Positions 26,101 to 40,300 are shown, numbered from the stretch's first letter. The stretch: 64,000 bases of DNA from Brugia malayi (GCF_000002995.4 NW_025062476.1:4459001-4523000), one strand, 5' to 3'. The notes: generated by a model not told the origin, from the letters alone. Translations and numbers: made by a program.

Positions 26101-28955
26101 TCACTTTTACAGTTTGTAAAATAAAATGAACATTATTATGTTTCTACAAATAGCACAGAGACATACAGGACCACCTTCATCGTCCTCATCATCAATAATA
26201 TGTACTATTCGTTTAGAGTTTTGAGTGGACATTTTCGCTTCTGATGGCATCCCATAACGTGAGGTTGATGGTTTGTTGAGTGTAGCATTCAAAGAGAGTT
26301 CAGAAGCATTCAGCTCCTGCTTGATGGTTTGTAATTGTGTACCCGAGTGCATCAAAACAGAAGCCTTTTTGGATGGCGATCGACTGACAGTGCGTGTATT
26401 CCGTAGCATCACTGGCTCAGCAACAGCAGAATTACGTCTGTGAAACACCTTAACATGTTTGACTAGATTACGGCCCAGATTTCTGATTCAGTGAACTATT
26501 CAAAACAGAAATCAAATGTCCTTAAACCCTCTCAGAAAAGATCATGGGTGTAGCATTTATTCAAAGATCGAGTTCAAATGAATTCGAATACGGTTAACTA
26601 ATGACCGAAGAAAGTTCGGTTCTCAAAAACTTTGGAAATATTTCTTCTTACGAGAATCAACAAGAATTGTGATAGATCTTTTTATCCAAAAAAGAAACGA
26701 AAAAAATCAAAGGAGATGAAGACTTACATGTATACCAGGAGAGGAAGTTAAAGATGATGAACTATGTCGAGGTTGTGCTACACGCACAATGTTAACAGTG
26801 ATCGGACGATGCTGCACGGCACATGTTGGATTAGACTGATGATATGTAATATCTCTGAGCTCCTGAACATCTGGTAGTTTGGCAATTTCTTGTGAGCGAA
26901 CCTACAAAAATTTCATTGATGAAACTTTTTGGTTTTGGTCACAGTTAGAACTAAGTAAATTATACGATAAACTCCTGCAAGAAGTCTGAAATGCCATTAC
27001 CAACACATATTATTTCTCTATATGTAGTTTTATAATTTCGATTGGCCAATCACTGTCTGACGATAACACATTTTCTCGATCTAAAGTTTCCGAAACATAG
27101 TACTTTACTAATTTAATACTTTAATTTTGTCGTTGAACACTGTAATAGCAAAACAAGCTTTAGATAGTCAAATGTTTCTTAAATTACAATTACTGAAACT
27201 CTGCATAAAGTTCTCAAACTATCTCAATTCTTTTATAAATAATTTACAGCTGATAGAGGGCGTCGACTGTTGATATATACGTGCGGTTGATTGTGAAGAA
27301 ATATTTGTGACGGTTGAGAGAGGACATCTGTAGAATTGACATTACATGCATTACTATCAATAAGACGTGATGCAAAATTCGGTACAGTACCCGATACCTG
27401 TCTGACATTCAGTCCAATATCTCGTATCAGAGTCACGAAATCATTTTCATCCATATCTCCTGTGCAATATACATATTTAGAAAACCGAACATTTCGTTAA
27501 ATTTAAGAAAGTTCGACTAATAGTTGCAAAAACAGCAATTTAAGCCTATACCAACAATCATCTAAATGTCTTCAAAATGTTTTACTTCCAGTATAAAATC
27601 TTAGTACAGAACGCCTCACATTTTTATAATCGAATAAAAATCAAATAATATAAAAATCACCAAAAAAGTTTCCTGATGATGCATTCATAAGTACACTCTG
27701 TCCAATACTTTGAGCCTTGAAAAGCAATTTGGCTTCTCCTACTAAGCGCAAAACCCACTTTAATAAATCCATATCGTTCTTGGTACACCTTGCTATATCA
27801 ACCAATATATACCTTTAAAAATCATATTAAGTTGAACAAACTGGTAATCTATTAACAAAATATTTCGATTCCTAATGACCTAACTTGATATTTTATGCTA
27901 AAGCAATGTAAAGTGAACTATAGAGAATTTGTAATTCCTCTGATTAAAATCCATTCTTTCTTTCACTATTTAATATAAAAAAGCCCTGAACAAAAATTTT
28001 TAGTAACTCTGCGTAACGCTAAAAATGCTAGTGGTGACAAGAAAAGCAAAGAAACTTAAAAATGGAGACAAAAAATCTTTAAGATTAAACTAACAAAACA
28101 AACAAGCTTTAAGTGATAATTATTCAAGCTTCCCTTCAAAATCTTTCCCAATTTAAGGATTTATCAATGCTGATAAAATATACCTCTGACAGATGCGTGC
28201 ACTTTCTGGATCGAAGTACGGAGCATTACTTCCGATCGTTGCTTCTGGCATTGATGTGATGTGCAATGTTTCTCGAATTTTGTGAGCGCAGAATCGATTA
28301 ACCAAAAAAGCTATCGCTTTATGTTGGCCACTCTGACAAAGCTACAAATATCAAAAAAAGTAAGTGAAGACAAACAATGATGTACTGAAAATAGCTAATA
28401 ATTCTAACCTCTACTTAATGCTTCTCAACAGTTTCAGTTTTTTATACAGTTACCACCACTTTATATGAGAAACTTTTCCGTGAGAAATTTGAAAAATGAA
28501 GGTTACAATATCTTACCAATGCTTTACAGATATGTTTCGAGGCAATTTGTATGGAAAACTTTTGCGCATCATTCACATTATAAACACAGATTATGATATG
28601 ATTTATGTGCACAACAGTGGGTTTTACTACTCGAAGTTTCAATGTCCCAAAATATACATACATTGATTCGATCTAAACAACGATAAGCTAAATGATGGTA
28701 TCTAAATAATAAAACATTATATTTGCAGGTTTGTGTTCGAGTCATTTCTTTAGTTTTACACCGATTCTATCATCTTCAAACAATGAAATTTGTTCTATGA
28801 TAGACATAATGATTAATTGTGTTGGAAATTGCTGTTATTCTTATTGTGCTTATCCATCTATCAATTTTTTGTTACATATCTTAGACATATATGATTCGAG
28901 AATGGATATAACTTATGAAACTTACAGAAACACATTCCGCTGGAGCAGTTGCCAT
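23149..28955 (-). CDS. ulp-2: Ulp2/SENP6-7-type SUMO-specific cysteine protease
   Basis: C48 protease predicted to trim poly-SUMO chains in the nucleus. Fifteen exons: 28955-28926, 28672-28517, 28341-28184, 27812-27661, 27459-27248, 26901-26728, 26448-26167, 25648-25473, 25345-25240, 24956-24859, 24592-24440, 24263-24155, 24040-23945, 23660-23459, 23252-23149. Phases agree and give 735 aa. Residues about 13-120 resemble the PH-like region of SENP6/7 (YVYFGTLKLRVVKP). About 170-390 is Ser-rich and ends in an acidic stretch (IIDDEDDEGG). The protease domain starts near 389: VEYLRPNEMLNDTIIEFYLK, then FIFNSFFYSRL, HW (His514), CIILLDSL (Asp556), and VPQQRNYTDCG with Gln610/611 and nucleophile Cys617. 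The catalytic domain looks intact. Exon 1 is only 10 codons and its splice is the weakest join. A possible 34-nt exon at 23342-23375 would shift frame and change the tail. Divergent from coatomer beta. Confidence 0.9.
23342..23375 (-). other. Possible 34-nt alternative exon in ulp-2
   Basis: Bounded by CTATAG upstream and GTGAGC downstream on the minus strand, and open in the phase left by exon 14. Because 34 is not a multiple of three, inclusion changes the reading of the last exon, giving a tail that ends in SYKLEWTF instead of SLPARISY. Skipping it joins exon 14 directly to 23252 in phase. Which form is used cannot be told from sequence. Confidence 0.4.
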
Positions 28956-29705
28956 TCATTCAATCACTGTTGACCGTCTACACTCAACACATTCAATAAA
29001 CTATCCCAGTATCAGTATCACAGCTACAATTTCAACAATTTTAAGCAAATTATTAAATGAGAGATGTAAACGCTTAGACTGCCAAATATCAAGCGTAGTA
29101 GAATTTTCAGGACATTACCAAATAATTGATCCAATTAGGGTAGCATTGCAAGCGAAAATAGCATGTGAATGGAGAAGAAGATGCAAAGTGTCGTTATAGC
29201 GTGAAGCTCCGAGACAAAAAAAATCTCACACGTACCCAACTATTAAGGTAACGTAACATACACGCAATTTCATATTCCATTTTTTCTACATGCAATTGGA
29301 CTCTTTTTGACGCGTTATCGTTACGACTTGAATCGTTTCATAAGAGTGTGAGCAGCATTATTGCCACGTTTTCTTTTGTATGAGTTTGATAGTTTGGTTT
29401 AGTTCTTTTTTTTTTCACTAATCCAAAATTGAATGTTTTAATTGTGACCGAATTGGTGATTTCTATTTGCTGAAATATTTTGACACGTCGAATCACATCA
29501 GACTCGTGTCATTCCTCATTTATCAAATTTTTTTGTATGATTTAATAATTAATGGTAATAGTGACAACAGCACATATTGTAATTCGAAACACTGGATAAG
29601 TCTTTTAAGTATAGCTGAGTTCGATATCAGATTGTCACATACAATTGTCATACTTCAGACGTTACATTGGAGAGTTCAGCTGAAAGTAGTATGTTTTAAT
29701 TGCAG
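28956..29705. promoter_or_regulatory. Divergent promoter region between ulp-2 and copb-1
   Basis: About 750 bp separates the two start codons, so both promoters lie here. Near ulp-2 there is a minus-strand CAACAG acceptor (28969-28967) and an out-of-frame ATG at 28959 overlapping the start; that frame closes within exon 2. Near copb-1 the ATTGCAG acceptor is at 29705. The interior is less AT-rich than most spacers (about 29190-29370), but no named motif is recognised. Confidence 0.45.
29703..29705 (+). promoter_or_regulatory. Candidate spliced-leader acceptor, copb-1
   Basis: TTTTAATTGCAG ends 12 nt before the ATG at 29718. No upstream exon is recognisable, so this is a likely trans-splice site. 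Confidence 0.5.
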
Positions 29706-29717
29706 TGGTGAATAACG

Positions 29718-32700
29718 ATGTCGTCAGGAGAGTTACCATGCTATACGTTGATTCATGTACCGAGCGATTTTGAAATACCAAGTGAAGTACAGCTAAAAGA
29801 AAAATTCGAAAAAGGTTGATATTTCAGATCTTTATGCATGCTATATTCTTTAAATAATAATGAGCAATTAATGATACATATGTGATAGCATGTAGAAGTA
29901 TTTTTTCATAATGTTATGTAGTAATGAAGTAGTATTACCGATAAGATGATGATGGTATTGGTTTTAATATAAGTCATCACTTTTTAATTTTTTATCATAA
30001 AATTATTTTTTTGACTACAGGTGATATTAAGACGAAAACAGATGCATTGAAGAAGCTGATTATGATGATAATGAATGGAGAAAAGGTAGGACAGGGTATG
30101 ATGATGCAAGTGATTCGATTCTGTTTACCTACGTCTGATCATACTATCAAGAAACTACTTCTGTTATTCTTTGAAATCGTTCCCAAGGTAAATTGCATTT
30201 TCTTCACGCGTTAATCAATTTGAATACTTGGAGAGCATTAACAAAATTTTATGGAAAGCGATTTATTAATGGTGGACGAGTTATTTGGTTTGATTTGACA
30301 ATGAGTCTTGAGAGAGTCTTTTTGAAAAATTTATTTAATCTTCAGTAGATAAGTTTTGTAAGTGACCCTGATAATCATGGTAGCGAAGAATCGGGACTAA
30401 TGTTATCTTAATTATCTCAAGCGTACCTTTTTCTTCCTGCGGTGTATAGTCAAGCATACTTTTTTCTTCTTTCGATATATAATTTAATATAAGAAAGAGG
30501 AAAACACCAGACTACGAGGTTATAATATCACAATTTTTCTTTTCTCTGCGAAATATCAATTATAAATTGGACTGACATTAAGATGTTAATGTTTGATTTG
30601 TTAATACTAACGAAAACTGTTTAGACAACATCAGATGGTAAGTTACTACATGAAATGATATTAGTATGTGATGCATATCGCAAAGATTTACAACATCCTA
30701 ATGAATTTATTCGAGGATCCACACTGAGGTATATTTTTATCTTGCATTTTCTTTTTCGTATTTTTCGTAAAGTATTTTTTTGCTTTTGTATATTTTGATA
30801 ATCAGAGCCTACTTTTACCTTCAAAATTTCGTGGCTATTTGTCATTCACATGTCATCCCTTTGTATATTGAACCAGTAGACGCATCAATGAGTAGTTTAT
30901 AACTTCTAAAAGTTATTAGTAAGACCTAAAACAGTGAGAAAACTTCATAGATCTTGATCTCCAGCATGACTGTGATATCTTTTTAGACAGTATTTTGCTT
31001 CAACATCATTAGAAAGGTATAAAATTATTATCAGTATATTAAAAGAGCGGTTTTATACTCTTTTTTACAAGAAAAAATTACTTTTGTATAAGGGAAAGTT
31101 TTGCAACAGGTTTTTATGCAAACTTCGTGAACCGGAACTTCTGGAGCCTCTTATGCCTGCAATTCGTTCATGTCTCGAACATCGTCATGCTTATGTTCGA
31201 CGCAACGCTGTTTTGGCCATTTTCACCATCTACCGTATGTTTCAAGTTACTAGTTGAAACATCGACATTTTTTTCAAGAAATATTTTACACCTATCTTAA
31301 ATGCTGTATTTCTTCATCTTATTATGTTTTTTAGGTAATTTCGAATTCCTCATTCCGGATGCACCAGAATTGATATCGACCGTATTGAACAGTGAACAAG
31401 ACGCGTCTTGCAAACGAAATGCATTCATGATGCTTCTTCATGTTGACCAAAACAGAGCTTTAGATTATTTGTCTGAAGTAATCGACCAAGTTACTACATT
31501 TGGCGATATTCTTCAGCTTATAATCGTGGAACTCATTTACAAGGTAATTTAGATTATTTTGTTATGCATTGTCTAAATTTCCATCACTGCATTTACTTCT
31601 GGGTTTCTGGCTTTATTGTTTATATTTCAGTACTTGTCTTGAAAATTTTATATGTCATATTTCAAACTTTTTAAGGTTTGTCACGCAAATCCACCAGAAC
31701 GAACACGCTTCATTCGTTGTGTTTATAATCTCTTGCAGTCTTCATCTCCAGCAGTAAAATACGAGGCAGCTGGTACACTTATCACTTTAAGCTCTGCTCC
31801 TACTGCTATCAAAGCTGCTGCATCAGCTTATATCGATCTTATCGTTAAGGAATCAGACAATAATGTCAAGGTTCTTTAAAAGAAATTGGATTCATTATAA
31901 CTTTTAATATCACCCATCTGCTTACTGTAGAGAAAATTTTACTGTTACACTGTATTATGCATTATGTCAAATGAATTAGACTGAAGACTTACTGATTTTC
32001 TATTGTTTCCGAATTTTTATTATTTTAAAATTGAAAGTAATAACGCATCTGTCTTCTTGTGATATTCAGATAAAATGTTTTAGTTAATTGTTTTGGATCG
32101 ATTGGTGGAGTTGCTGTCTTCTCCTACTAGTGAAAAAGTGCTGCGTGAATTAGTAATGGACATTTTACGCGTATTGTCAGCTTCGGATCTTGAAGTACGT
32201 AAGAAGACACTAAAGCTTGCATTGGATCTAGTATCTTCACGTAATGTCGAAGAAATGGTCATGTATTTGAAGAAGGTTACTTTTCTGAATCTAATATTAT
32301 TCTGGTCATGATCGCTACACAGCATTATGTATCAACGTTCTTTGGTCTGATATATATATATAATATAGTGATAATTTGTATATATATATAATTTTTAGAC
32401 GAAGTTGTCAAATTATCACTATTTGTCTCATTCCATTATTTTTTTTATCTTATAAATTATAGAAAAATTATCATTTCACTCATCTAATTTTAGTGGTGCT
32501 TTTTTATTTGCGTACCTCAGCTTCCTTTAATTTGCTTTTCTCGTTTATATTAACCAGTAATATGTTGTCTGTATTTCTGATAAATGTTGATTCTAGGAAG
32601 TTAGTCGTTCTTCGGATGGAACAGCGGAAGAGGCAGAACGATATCGACAAATGCTTGTGCGAACGTTGCATTCCACTACAGTCAAATTTCCAGATGTCGC

Positions 32701-35700
32701 AGCAAATATTTTGCCAGTTTTGATGGAATTTCTTTCCGAAGATAGCGAAAATGCTGCGCAAGACGTTTTGGTGTTTGTGAGAGAAACTGTTCAACGATTA
32801 CCACATTTGCGCCCAGTTGTTTTAGCACAGCTTTTGGTAGTTTACCATTTCATGATAACATGCTAAACTTTACATTCGGAAACTTTTTGAACAGAACATA
32901 TCTTATTTTAGGATGTATTTGGAAATGTACAAAGTGCGCAAGTTTTTCGGTCGGGATTATGGATTTTGGGTGAATATTGCGAATCAGCTGAGTCAGTAAT
33001 GAAAGTAATGCAGTTTATTCGAAAGTCATTTGGTGAATTACCTATTGTGGAAAAGGAAATGCAGAAAGCCAGTGGTGACGAAATCACAGATGGAAAGAAC
33101 GAAAATTCAACAGCTGATGTGACCTCGAAGGTAACTGAAATACTTTCCTTTAATATGTAACTCTGCTTTACTAAATAAATTCATACATAGTGTAATTAGT
33201 TCTTTTTGTGATGCAGACTCGACAACTTGTAACTGCCGATGGCACTTATGCTACCCAGTCAGCACTTTCGGCCGTAAAGACGGAAATAACGGAAAATAAA
33301 GCCTTGTTACGTCGTTTTCTTCTTAATGGGAACTTTTTCTTGGCTTCATCGCTTGCAACTACTCTAATCAAACTAGTCTTTAATTACAGCAAATTTATGC
33401 AAGGTTTGTTTCTCAATTTTTTCATTTGTCTTTAGAGATAAATCTTTTATTGTCATACTGCAAAAAAGCAGAATGAAATTGAAAGAAATATTAACATTTG
33501 ATTTATAGAAAATCGTGAAATTTAATTTCTTAATGAATTTTTAGATAAAACTGACAAAATTAATTCATTTGCGGGAGAAGCACTATTCATGATTGCATCA
33601 ATTATCAGTCTTGGGAAGAGTGGTCTTGCGAAGACAAATGCAACTGAAGATGATCTTGATCAGTAAGCTAAACATTCTTTTTAAATAGTTGTTTCTTTTC
33701 TTTTTTCTAAGTGTAGTTTTCTATAATTGTTGTGCTATTTCTATGATTTATTGCAAACGTTGTTACATAATTCGTTCATATATGTATACGTATTCATATT
33801 TTTCCAACACCGAAATCAAGTCTTGCAGTCTGGGTATGTCGGTCAAAGTTTTATGCGAAAAATGGCCTAATGCAGAAGCTGTTTTTCTTCAAAAATGTCG
33901 CGACAGTCTTGAATTAATGTTGGAATCAAAATCAAAAAATGAACGTTTTGAAAGTGAAGCAACAAACAGGTTTGTGCTTCGTGTTAGTCGTGGAATTTTT
34001 CATGCGAATGTAAGACGCTCAACAAGTATCAACTTCTTTTAGTTATTTTCACTAGAGCTTTATAAAAAAAAAAGCTAGAATATAATAAAATTGCTAATTT
34101 ACTAGCTGTCTCCTTGTTCGGAAAGTTTGAACTAAAAAAAAAAAAAAAATTGAAATAATCTAAAATTGAAATAATGAACTAAAAAAAAAAAAAATTGAAA
34201 ATAATTTTGATGTTGCTTTGCTAAAGCTGCATTGCTATAACAGTTTGCTATTTGTAGAACTATCCAAGTGGAGGTAGATCGTACAATTTCGTTTACGCAA
34301 CTGGCTCCACGTGTTGGTGACGGAGTGACCGGAACCGAAAATTTATTCGATCTTTCATTATCGCAAGCACTGGGAACTGTTGCAAAATCTCCCAAATTCG
34401 ATTTTGCTTCCTCTAAGTTGGGCAAGGTGAATAAATTAATGGAAATTATCTCACAGTTTACGAGCTGTTATGCTCCTGTTTCCATGAAGCTTTTATTTTA
34501 TAAGATATATTTCTTCGTACAAACTTGATAAAAATCTGAAGGACCTTATAGATCTTGATGCAAATTTGGGAAATATTTTTGAAGGGTGTTTAGGTGTTTA
34601 GTTTCTTCTCAGTTATCTTCAAATGGACTACAGCATATTACCTCTTAATTATTTATCTATTTCATACTTCGTTTCAGGTTAAGCAACTTGCTGGTTTTTC
34701 GGATCCTGTTTATGCTGAAGCATATATCAACGTAAATCAGTACGACATCGTTCTTGATGTGCTTATTGTTAATCAAACAAATGATACTCTTCAAAATGTT
34801 TGCCTAGAACTATCAACAGTTGGTGATATCAAGCTGCTCGATAAGCCAACGCCTCTTACACTAGCACCGCGTGATTTCTCCAACATTAAGGTAGTTTTTT
34901 TTTTTTCAAAGTACTGCCTACTTTACTGCTTACGGTTCATAATTTGTTATTTTATAAATAAGCACTGGTTTAGTGAACACTGATATCTTTATCGACTATG
35001 TAATGATTACTCAATTTTGAGATTCTGCAGTTGATCACTTCAGGTTTTTGAACTGTTGAAAACTTTTACTTCTTTATTACAATGCCGTTTTGTATTCTGT
35101 TTTTTTAAATAAATTCTGTTATTACTGAGTTCATTTTAGGCTACCGTGAAAGTTGCTTCTACGGAAAATGGTGTAATTTTCTCGACTATAGCCTATGATG
35201 TTCGTGGGTCAACATCTGATCGAAACTGCGTTTATCTGGAAGATATACATATTGATATCATGGATTATATTGTACCAGGCAATTGTACGGACACTGAATT
35301 TCGACATATGTGGGCCGAGTTTGAATGGGAAAATAAAGTTTGAACGCATTTTTTCTTTTTTTTTTTTTATGCTAGTAGCACAAATTTTATAATTGTGAGA
35401 CTTTTTCTGCTTTAGCAAATTTGTATCTGATTTTTGGTTTTTATTTTTTTAGGTCAACGTGAATACACCAATCACCGATTTACGTACATTCTTAACACAT
35501 CTGTCTACTGTTACGAATATGAAACTGTTGACCACTGATGCCGCATTAGGTATTTTTTAAATTTGGCCATTATTTTACGTTTTTTTTTTTTTTTTTAAGT
35601 GATGATTCTATAATGGCTTTGTCATTTTTTCTGAATTATGGGATTTTTAATGAATATAAGCATGTCTGTGAGCAAAACACGAATCTGATAACGTCATGTG

Positions 35701-36026
35701 AATTTCAGAAGGTGAATGTGGCTTTTTGGCTGCTAATTTTTGTGCACATAGTATCTTCGGAGAAGACGCATTGGCCAATGTTTCTATAGAAAAAACCAGT
35801 CCCCTTGATCCAGATAGTTCGATCATAGGGCATATACGAATTCGTGCCAAAAGTCAGGGAATGGCGTTATCACTTGGTGATAAGGTTTGCATTACTTTTC
35901 TCCGTTTCACTGTTCCAAATTTTGACAATTTTGGTATTCAGAGTCAATTATCAGTAATTCCAGATAAACTTCGCTCAGAAAGAGAGGAAATTAACGCTAT
36001 TGAAAGCAGAAGTAGTGCCGAACTGA
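29718..36026 (+). CDS. copb-1: Coatomer subunit beta (beta-COP)
   Basis: Large scaffold subunit of the COPI coat for Golgi-to-ER and intra-Golgi transport. Eighteen exons: 29718-29814, 30021-30187, 30625-30728, 31110-31234, 31335-31543, 31676-31870, 32084-32275, 32597-32836, 32912-33130, 33217-33403, 33545-33662, 33829-33969, 34258-34426, 34678-34890, 35140-35337, 35453-35549, 35709-35884, 35964-36026. All phases agree, giving 969 aa (human about 953). The N-terminal adaptin-like HEAT solenoid is nearly identical to the human protein, for example [36 protein letters not shown] and [14 protein letters not shown]. The C-terminal appendage holds [20 protein letters not shown] and [18 protein letters not shown]. 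The last exon was chosen because INFAQKERK matches the human INLSQKK ending; it lies only 79 nt after the donor. If that intron is retained, the frame stays open to about 36230. Confidence 0.97.
32348..32392 (+). repeat. (TA)n-rich simple repeat in copb-1 intron 7
   Basis: Runs of TATATA separated by a short unrelated stretch. Ordinary intronic simple repeat. Confidence 0.7.
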
Positions 36027-37346
36027 AATTTCAATTATGTTTGTATCCTGTGATAATTATTAGTTTTGAATGCTCCTTATCTCTTTCATTTTATCGAAAA
36101 ATACTGAACCGCAATACTGAACCGTTTCTCTCCTCTTATTGTCCGTCTCCCTTCAGTTCTATCAAAATTACTGTTACAATGCCCACAGCAACTTCTATCA
36201 ATAAGTGGAATGCATCGTTTGCGTAAGTGATACATTCCATTCAATTAGTTATTTCCCTGTATATAGCTGATCCAGCTCTTTTGAAACCTTATTAACTTAT
36301 AAATAATAAGATTAATTTCACTTTAGTATTGTGATGTAAACGTCGAATATTAATAAGGATATAATAATAGAAAAATGTGTTATAGCAGTAAATATAATCA
36401 CAAACACATGGTATACGTACACATAAAAGAAATAACACATTATGAAAAAAAAAAAAAAAGAACTAGGAAAATCACCACGTGTATTCATCACTAAAAACTA
36501 TTATAGCTGCATTTGATTACTATTCTATTTCATTATAGAATTGTAATCAAATATCATTGGGTTGCTGTCAGCTAGGGTACCCTGTTCTTGCTAATGTTCT
36601 TTTGTATCCGTTGTTATCTTATTTAATGTGTTTTTGTATTGTCATAATTTATTTTTGGTTCTATTCGTAACTTTAATTTAGATTTTATAATCTACAGAAA
36701 TTTCCGTCTTGATTTGATTTAGTTACCAATGTTATATATTGAAGGGAAAAATGAATATCTTTTTTAGAAATTTTCGTCACATCGAATATTTTAATAGACA
36801 CTAAAAGTACAGAAGTCTTAGTATAGTTCACTATTTAAGTTGAAAATATTTTAGGGTTTCCTCATAAACATAGTTTAGTCAGATAAAGGGACAATTCCAC
36901 ATGGAGCATTTTACTTTTCTCGTGATTGCAGCAAGATATGTTTATGTTTTAAGGGGCAGAAACGGATTATGTTTGTTTGGGGTTTAGAATGTTAGTCTAC
37001 GTTTTGAATAAATTTGAAAACCAATGTTTTTTTGAATTGAGAAAAACGAACATTTAAATTGAGATGGCACACACGCACAAACATAAACACAATGTGAACT
37101 ACTACTTTAAATGCTTTGGATAGAGTGATTTGATGAAGGAGTCAAGTTTTGGAATTAATAAACGATAATAAATCATTCGCTTATGTGTAATTTAATGAGA
37201 ATATAATAGGAACAATTACATAGTAATTGCTAAAGAAGTTGCTTTCTGAAGAATGAATGAGAATTTAATAAAAGTTTGGAGACACTGAAAAAAAACCAGA
37301 TCAAATGTTTAGCATAATATAATTTGACTAATTGTAAGTCATCTTT
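36027..37346. other. Convergent spacer between copb-1 and casy-1
   Basis: About 1.3 kb with the 3' UTRs of both genes. AT-rich, with an A14 run at about 36445-36459. An open frame continues from copb-1 intron 17 to about 36230 but encodes nothing recognisable past the beta-COP end. Confidence 0.55.
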
Positions 37347-40300
37347 TTATACGCGATAAGTACGTGAAATGTTTGTTAAAGTCGTGTCGTCCCATTCCAA
37401 ACTTCTGTTCTGTCGTTCTAAAATGAAAATATATATTGATAAAGAAATAGAGGATCTCAAGATTGTGTTTTCTAGAAATTTCGGCCAGCGAAAAGTTAAT
37501 CTGTAAATATAATAGCTAAATTTTAAAGCAGTAATGTAGAGTTTTTTCTCTTTTTTTTCTGCTGAATCGAAGAAATAAATGAAAATGGATAACATAAAAT
37601 GAGAATGATATCCATTTTTGAGGTGTTACTGTTACTTTTGCACGACAAACATTTTAAGAAATATTTCATTCCATTTTTTGCAAGCTTTCTTTAAAATTTT
37701 CTTTAATTTGAAAGCTAGAAAAGAAATGGAAAAATGCAGCTCACCATTATCGACATGAGGAAGTACATGCCCAGCATCTTCATCTTCTGTCAGACCCTCA
37801 TCATGAAAACTGAAATATTGTTGAATTGCTTATTTAAAATTAGAAATACCTGAAAAAGTCCAGACTCTTATGAATTTAGAAGATCAAAAAACGAATTTTA
37901 AATTGCAAGATTAATAATTAAAAAATTTGAGAATCTGAATGTCAAAAATATGAGTTTTTTCATAACTTTTTATTCATATGTATACTCAGAACACAACAGT
38001 CTTAATAGAAATCTTCAAAGTTCAGATATAAATACTCAATATTTTTTATGAAATTACCTTTCTCCACCATCGGAGCTTTCTTCGTCAGAAAAATTAGCGC
38101 TATTTTTGTCAACTTCCTCCAATGGATTTACAGTTATATTCATACCACTATCGTCCCATTCCATTGCCCCTTCCTATAAAAAAAATAATTTCCAATAATA
38201 ATAAGCATAAGAATCTACAAAAAATTTACATTAAACTAAAAGTTACAGTGCTTCGCCGATTTCGTCGTCGTCTGGAAGGAAGTGGAGTATCACGTATTTT
38301 AAGTACTCCAATCACTAGCATAACCAGAAGGAAACCAACACATAAAACAACAACTACAGCAACTGCTCCTCCTGAAAATTCTATAACCATGTAGTTCAAA
38401 TTAGCAAAAATTTTCCCAGTCAAAAATAATGGAACATATAAAACTAATAATAATATACAACCTTTCAATCACAGAAATATCAACGCAAATTTATTATATA
38501 AAACTAAACACACCGAAAAAAAAAAAAAAAAAAAAAACTCTACTTTTTAGTAGCTTTAAAGATGCCGGAAGTAGATGCATATTACTAGATTAAATTGCAA
38601 TAAAAACTTTATCTTTGTCATACAGGTGACTTTTAAATAAACCTTACTATATTTTACCTGCGATAGCACCTTGCACACCGTATCCATGATGTGACATCAA
38701 TGCCTTCGGCCGTGGTAAATCCATTTCCAGTAAATTCTGCAGTCGATTTCCACCGATTCGATCAAATGCAGGATCCACTTGAATTTCTTCATCATCATCC
38801 AGAATTTCAGTAATTGGTGTCTCACTTGATTGCAGTGATGTGTTGATATTCATCTAAATTCAACACCATTTTCTTTCTTTTTATTCTTGCAGGTATTTTT
38901 TCTATTTTAATGTATAAATATGTTTATATTGAATCGAAATAACGAATCTCATAATTTTAAGAGCTAAGATTTAAAACTAGTTTGAATCAAATATTGCTCG
39001 TCTTTAATGCACATGTTTACTTCGATTACATGATGGATCTTTCTTTGTCTGATAAATTTTGTCCATGTAATATTCTTAAAAAGTTATTACTATTAAATAC
39101 AGACTCTGCTCTCTCTTGCTAACAGTCCTTATTTCTTCCTCATCAGTGTTAATTTGCAATAATTTCTATATCTGTTTAGAAAAAAAAAAAATAATAATTT
39201 TCTTGAGAAGATGAGAAAGACAAGAAAGGAGAACTAATAAGAACAAACCGAAAATTATTCGTAAAGAGAAAGATAATAAATACAAAAAATACAAAGGCGA
39301 GTAAGGAATTATTATTTTCTTAAATTAAATAAAACTTATACGATTTGAGCCATCTGCTAAAAAATTTCGTGAATAAATAAAAAAAAAAAAAAAGAAAATA
39401 AGTGAGAAGCCAATTCAGATAGTTTTCTGTTAGTACAGAATCTCAGGTCTCAAAAAAAAAAAAAAAAAAGTTTCGAGATTTAAAAAACAAAGTCTTTTCT
39501 TCTATTTCTAATTCATTTACTTGTTTTTTTTTTTTTTTTATTTTACACTGTAGTATTAAGCAATTCCCTAAAAAAACATATGCATGGGCAAGTATATTGA
39601 TGATAAAACTGAAGTAAGCAAACAAAGAATATGTTTTGATAAATTAACCACTACATGATAACTTCAGAAAACCCGTTTCTCAAATGTTCAGCAAAACCTA
39701 AAACATTGATCTTGATTTTACGATAAATTCTAAAAAATTTTATGATTTACTGTGATTAGAAATTAATTGTTAAGTCATCTAACTAAAATTTGCTAAAAGA
39801 AATTCTCAATTTCCATTTCTTTCATCTGCTCGAGATATCTGAACTTAATGCTTGATTCTACAGCGACCCTAAACCTAAACCCAGACCCTAAACCATTCTA
39901 ATAAGCTTACCGTGACAAGAAATTCATTGCTAAGAATATGACCACCACTCATTGCACATTGCACAGTATAAATTCTTCTTGAATATGAATCAGCTCGTGT
40001 ATTAAAGTAGTGAATTTTTGACAAAATCTCTCGATAACCTTTCACCTTTTCTCTACCTTTCAGTAAAATACCCTGAAAAATCCAAGCATAATCATTTTTC
40101 ATAAATATATTTCCTAACTCTCTATTTCCAAAAAAAAAAAAAAAACTAAGTCAAAATAATGAAAGAAGTCATTTAGTCCTTCCAAAAATCAGCTATTTTA
40201 TGGTCAAATTTTCAAAAAAAAAAAAAAAAAAAAAAGGAAAAAATTTAAAGGAATAGGATCCTCTACAAAAATTAATTTAGTTCAATAATTTTGAAGATAA

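Noticed and set aside
28926..28959. Alternative ulp-2 start at the overlapping ATG (28959)
   Set aside because: After splicing to exon 2 this frame stops within that exon, whereas the ATG at 28955 gives the SENP6/7-like N-terminus.
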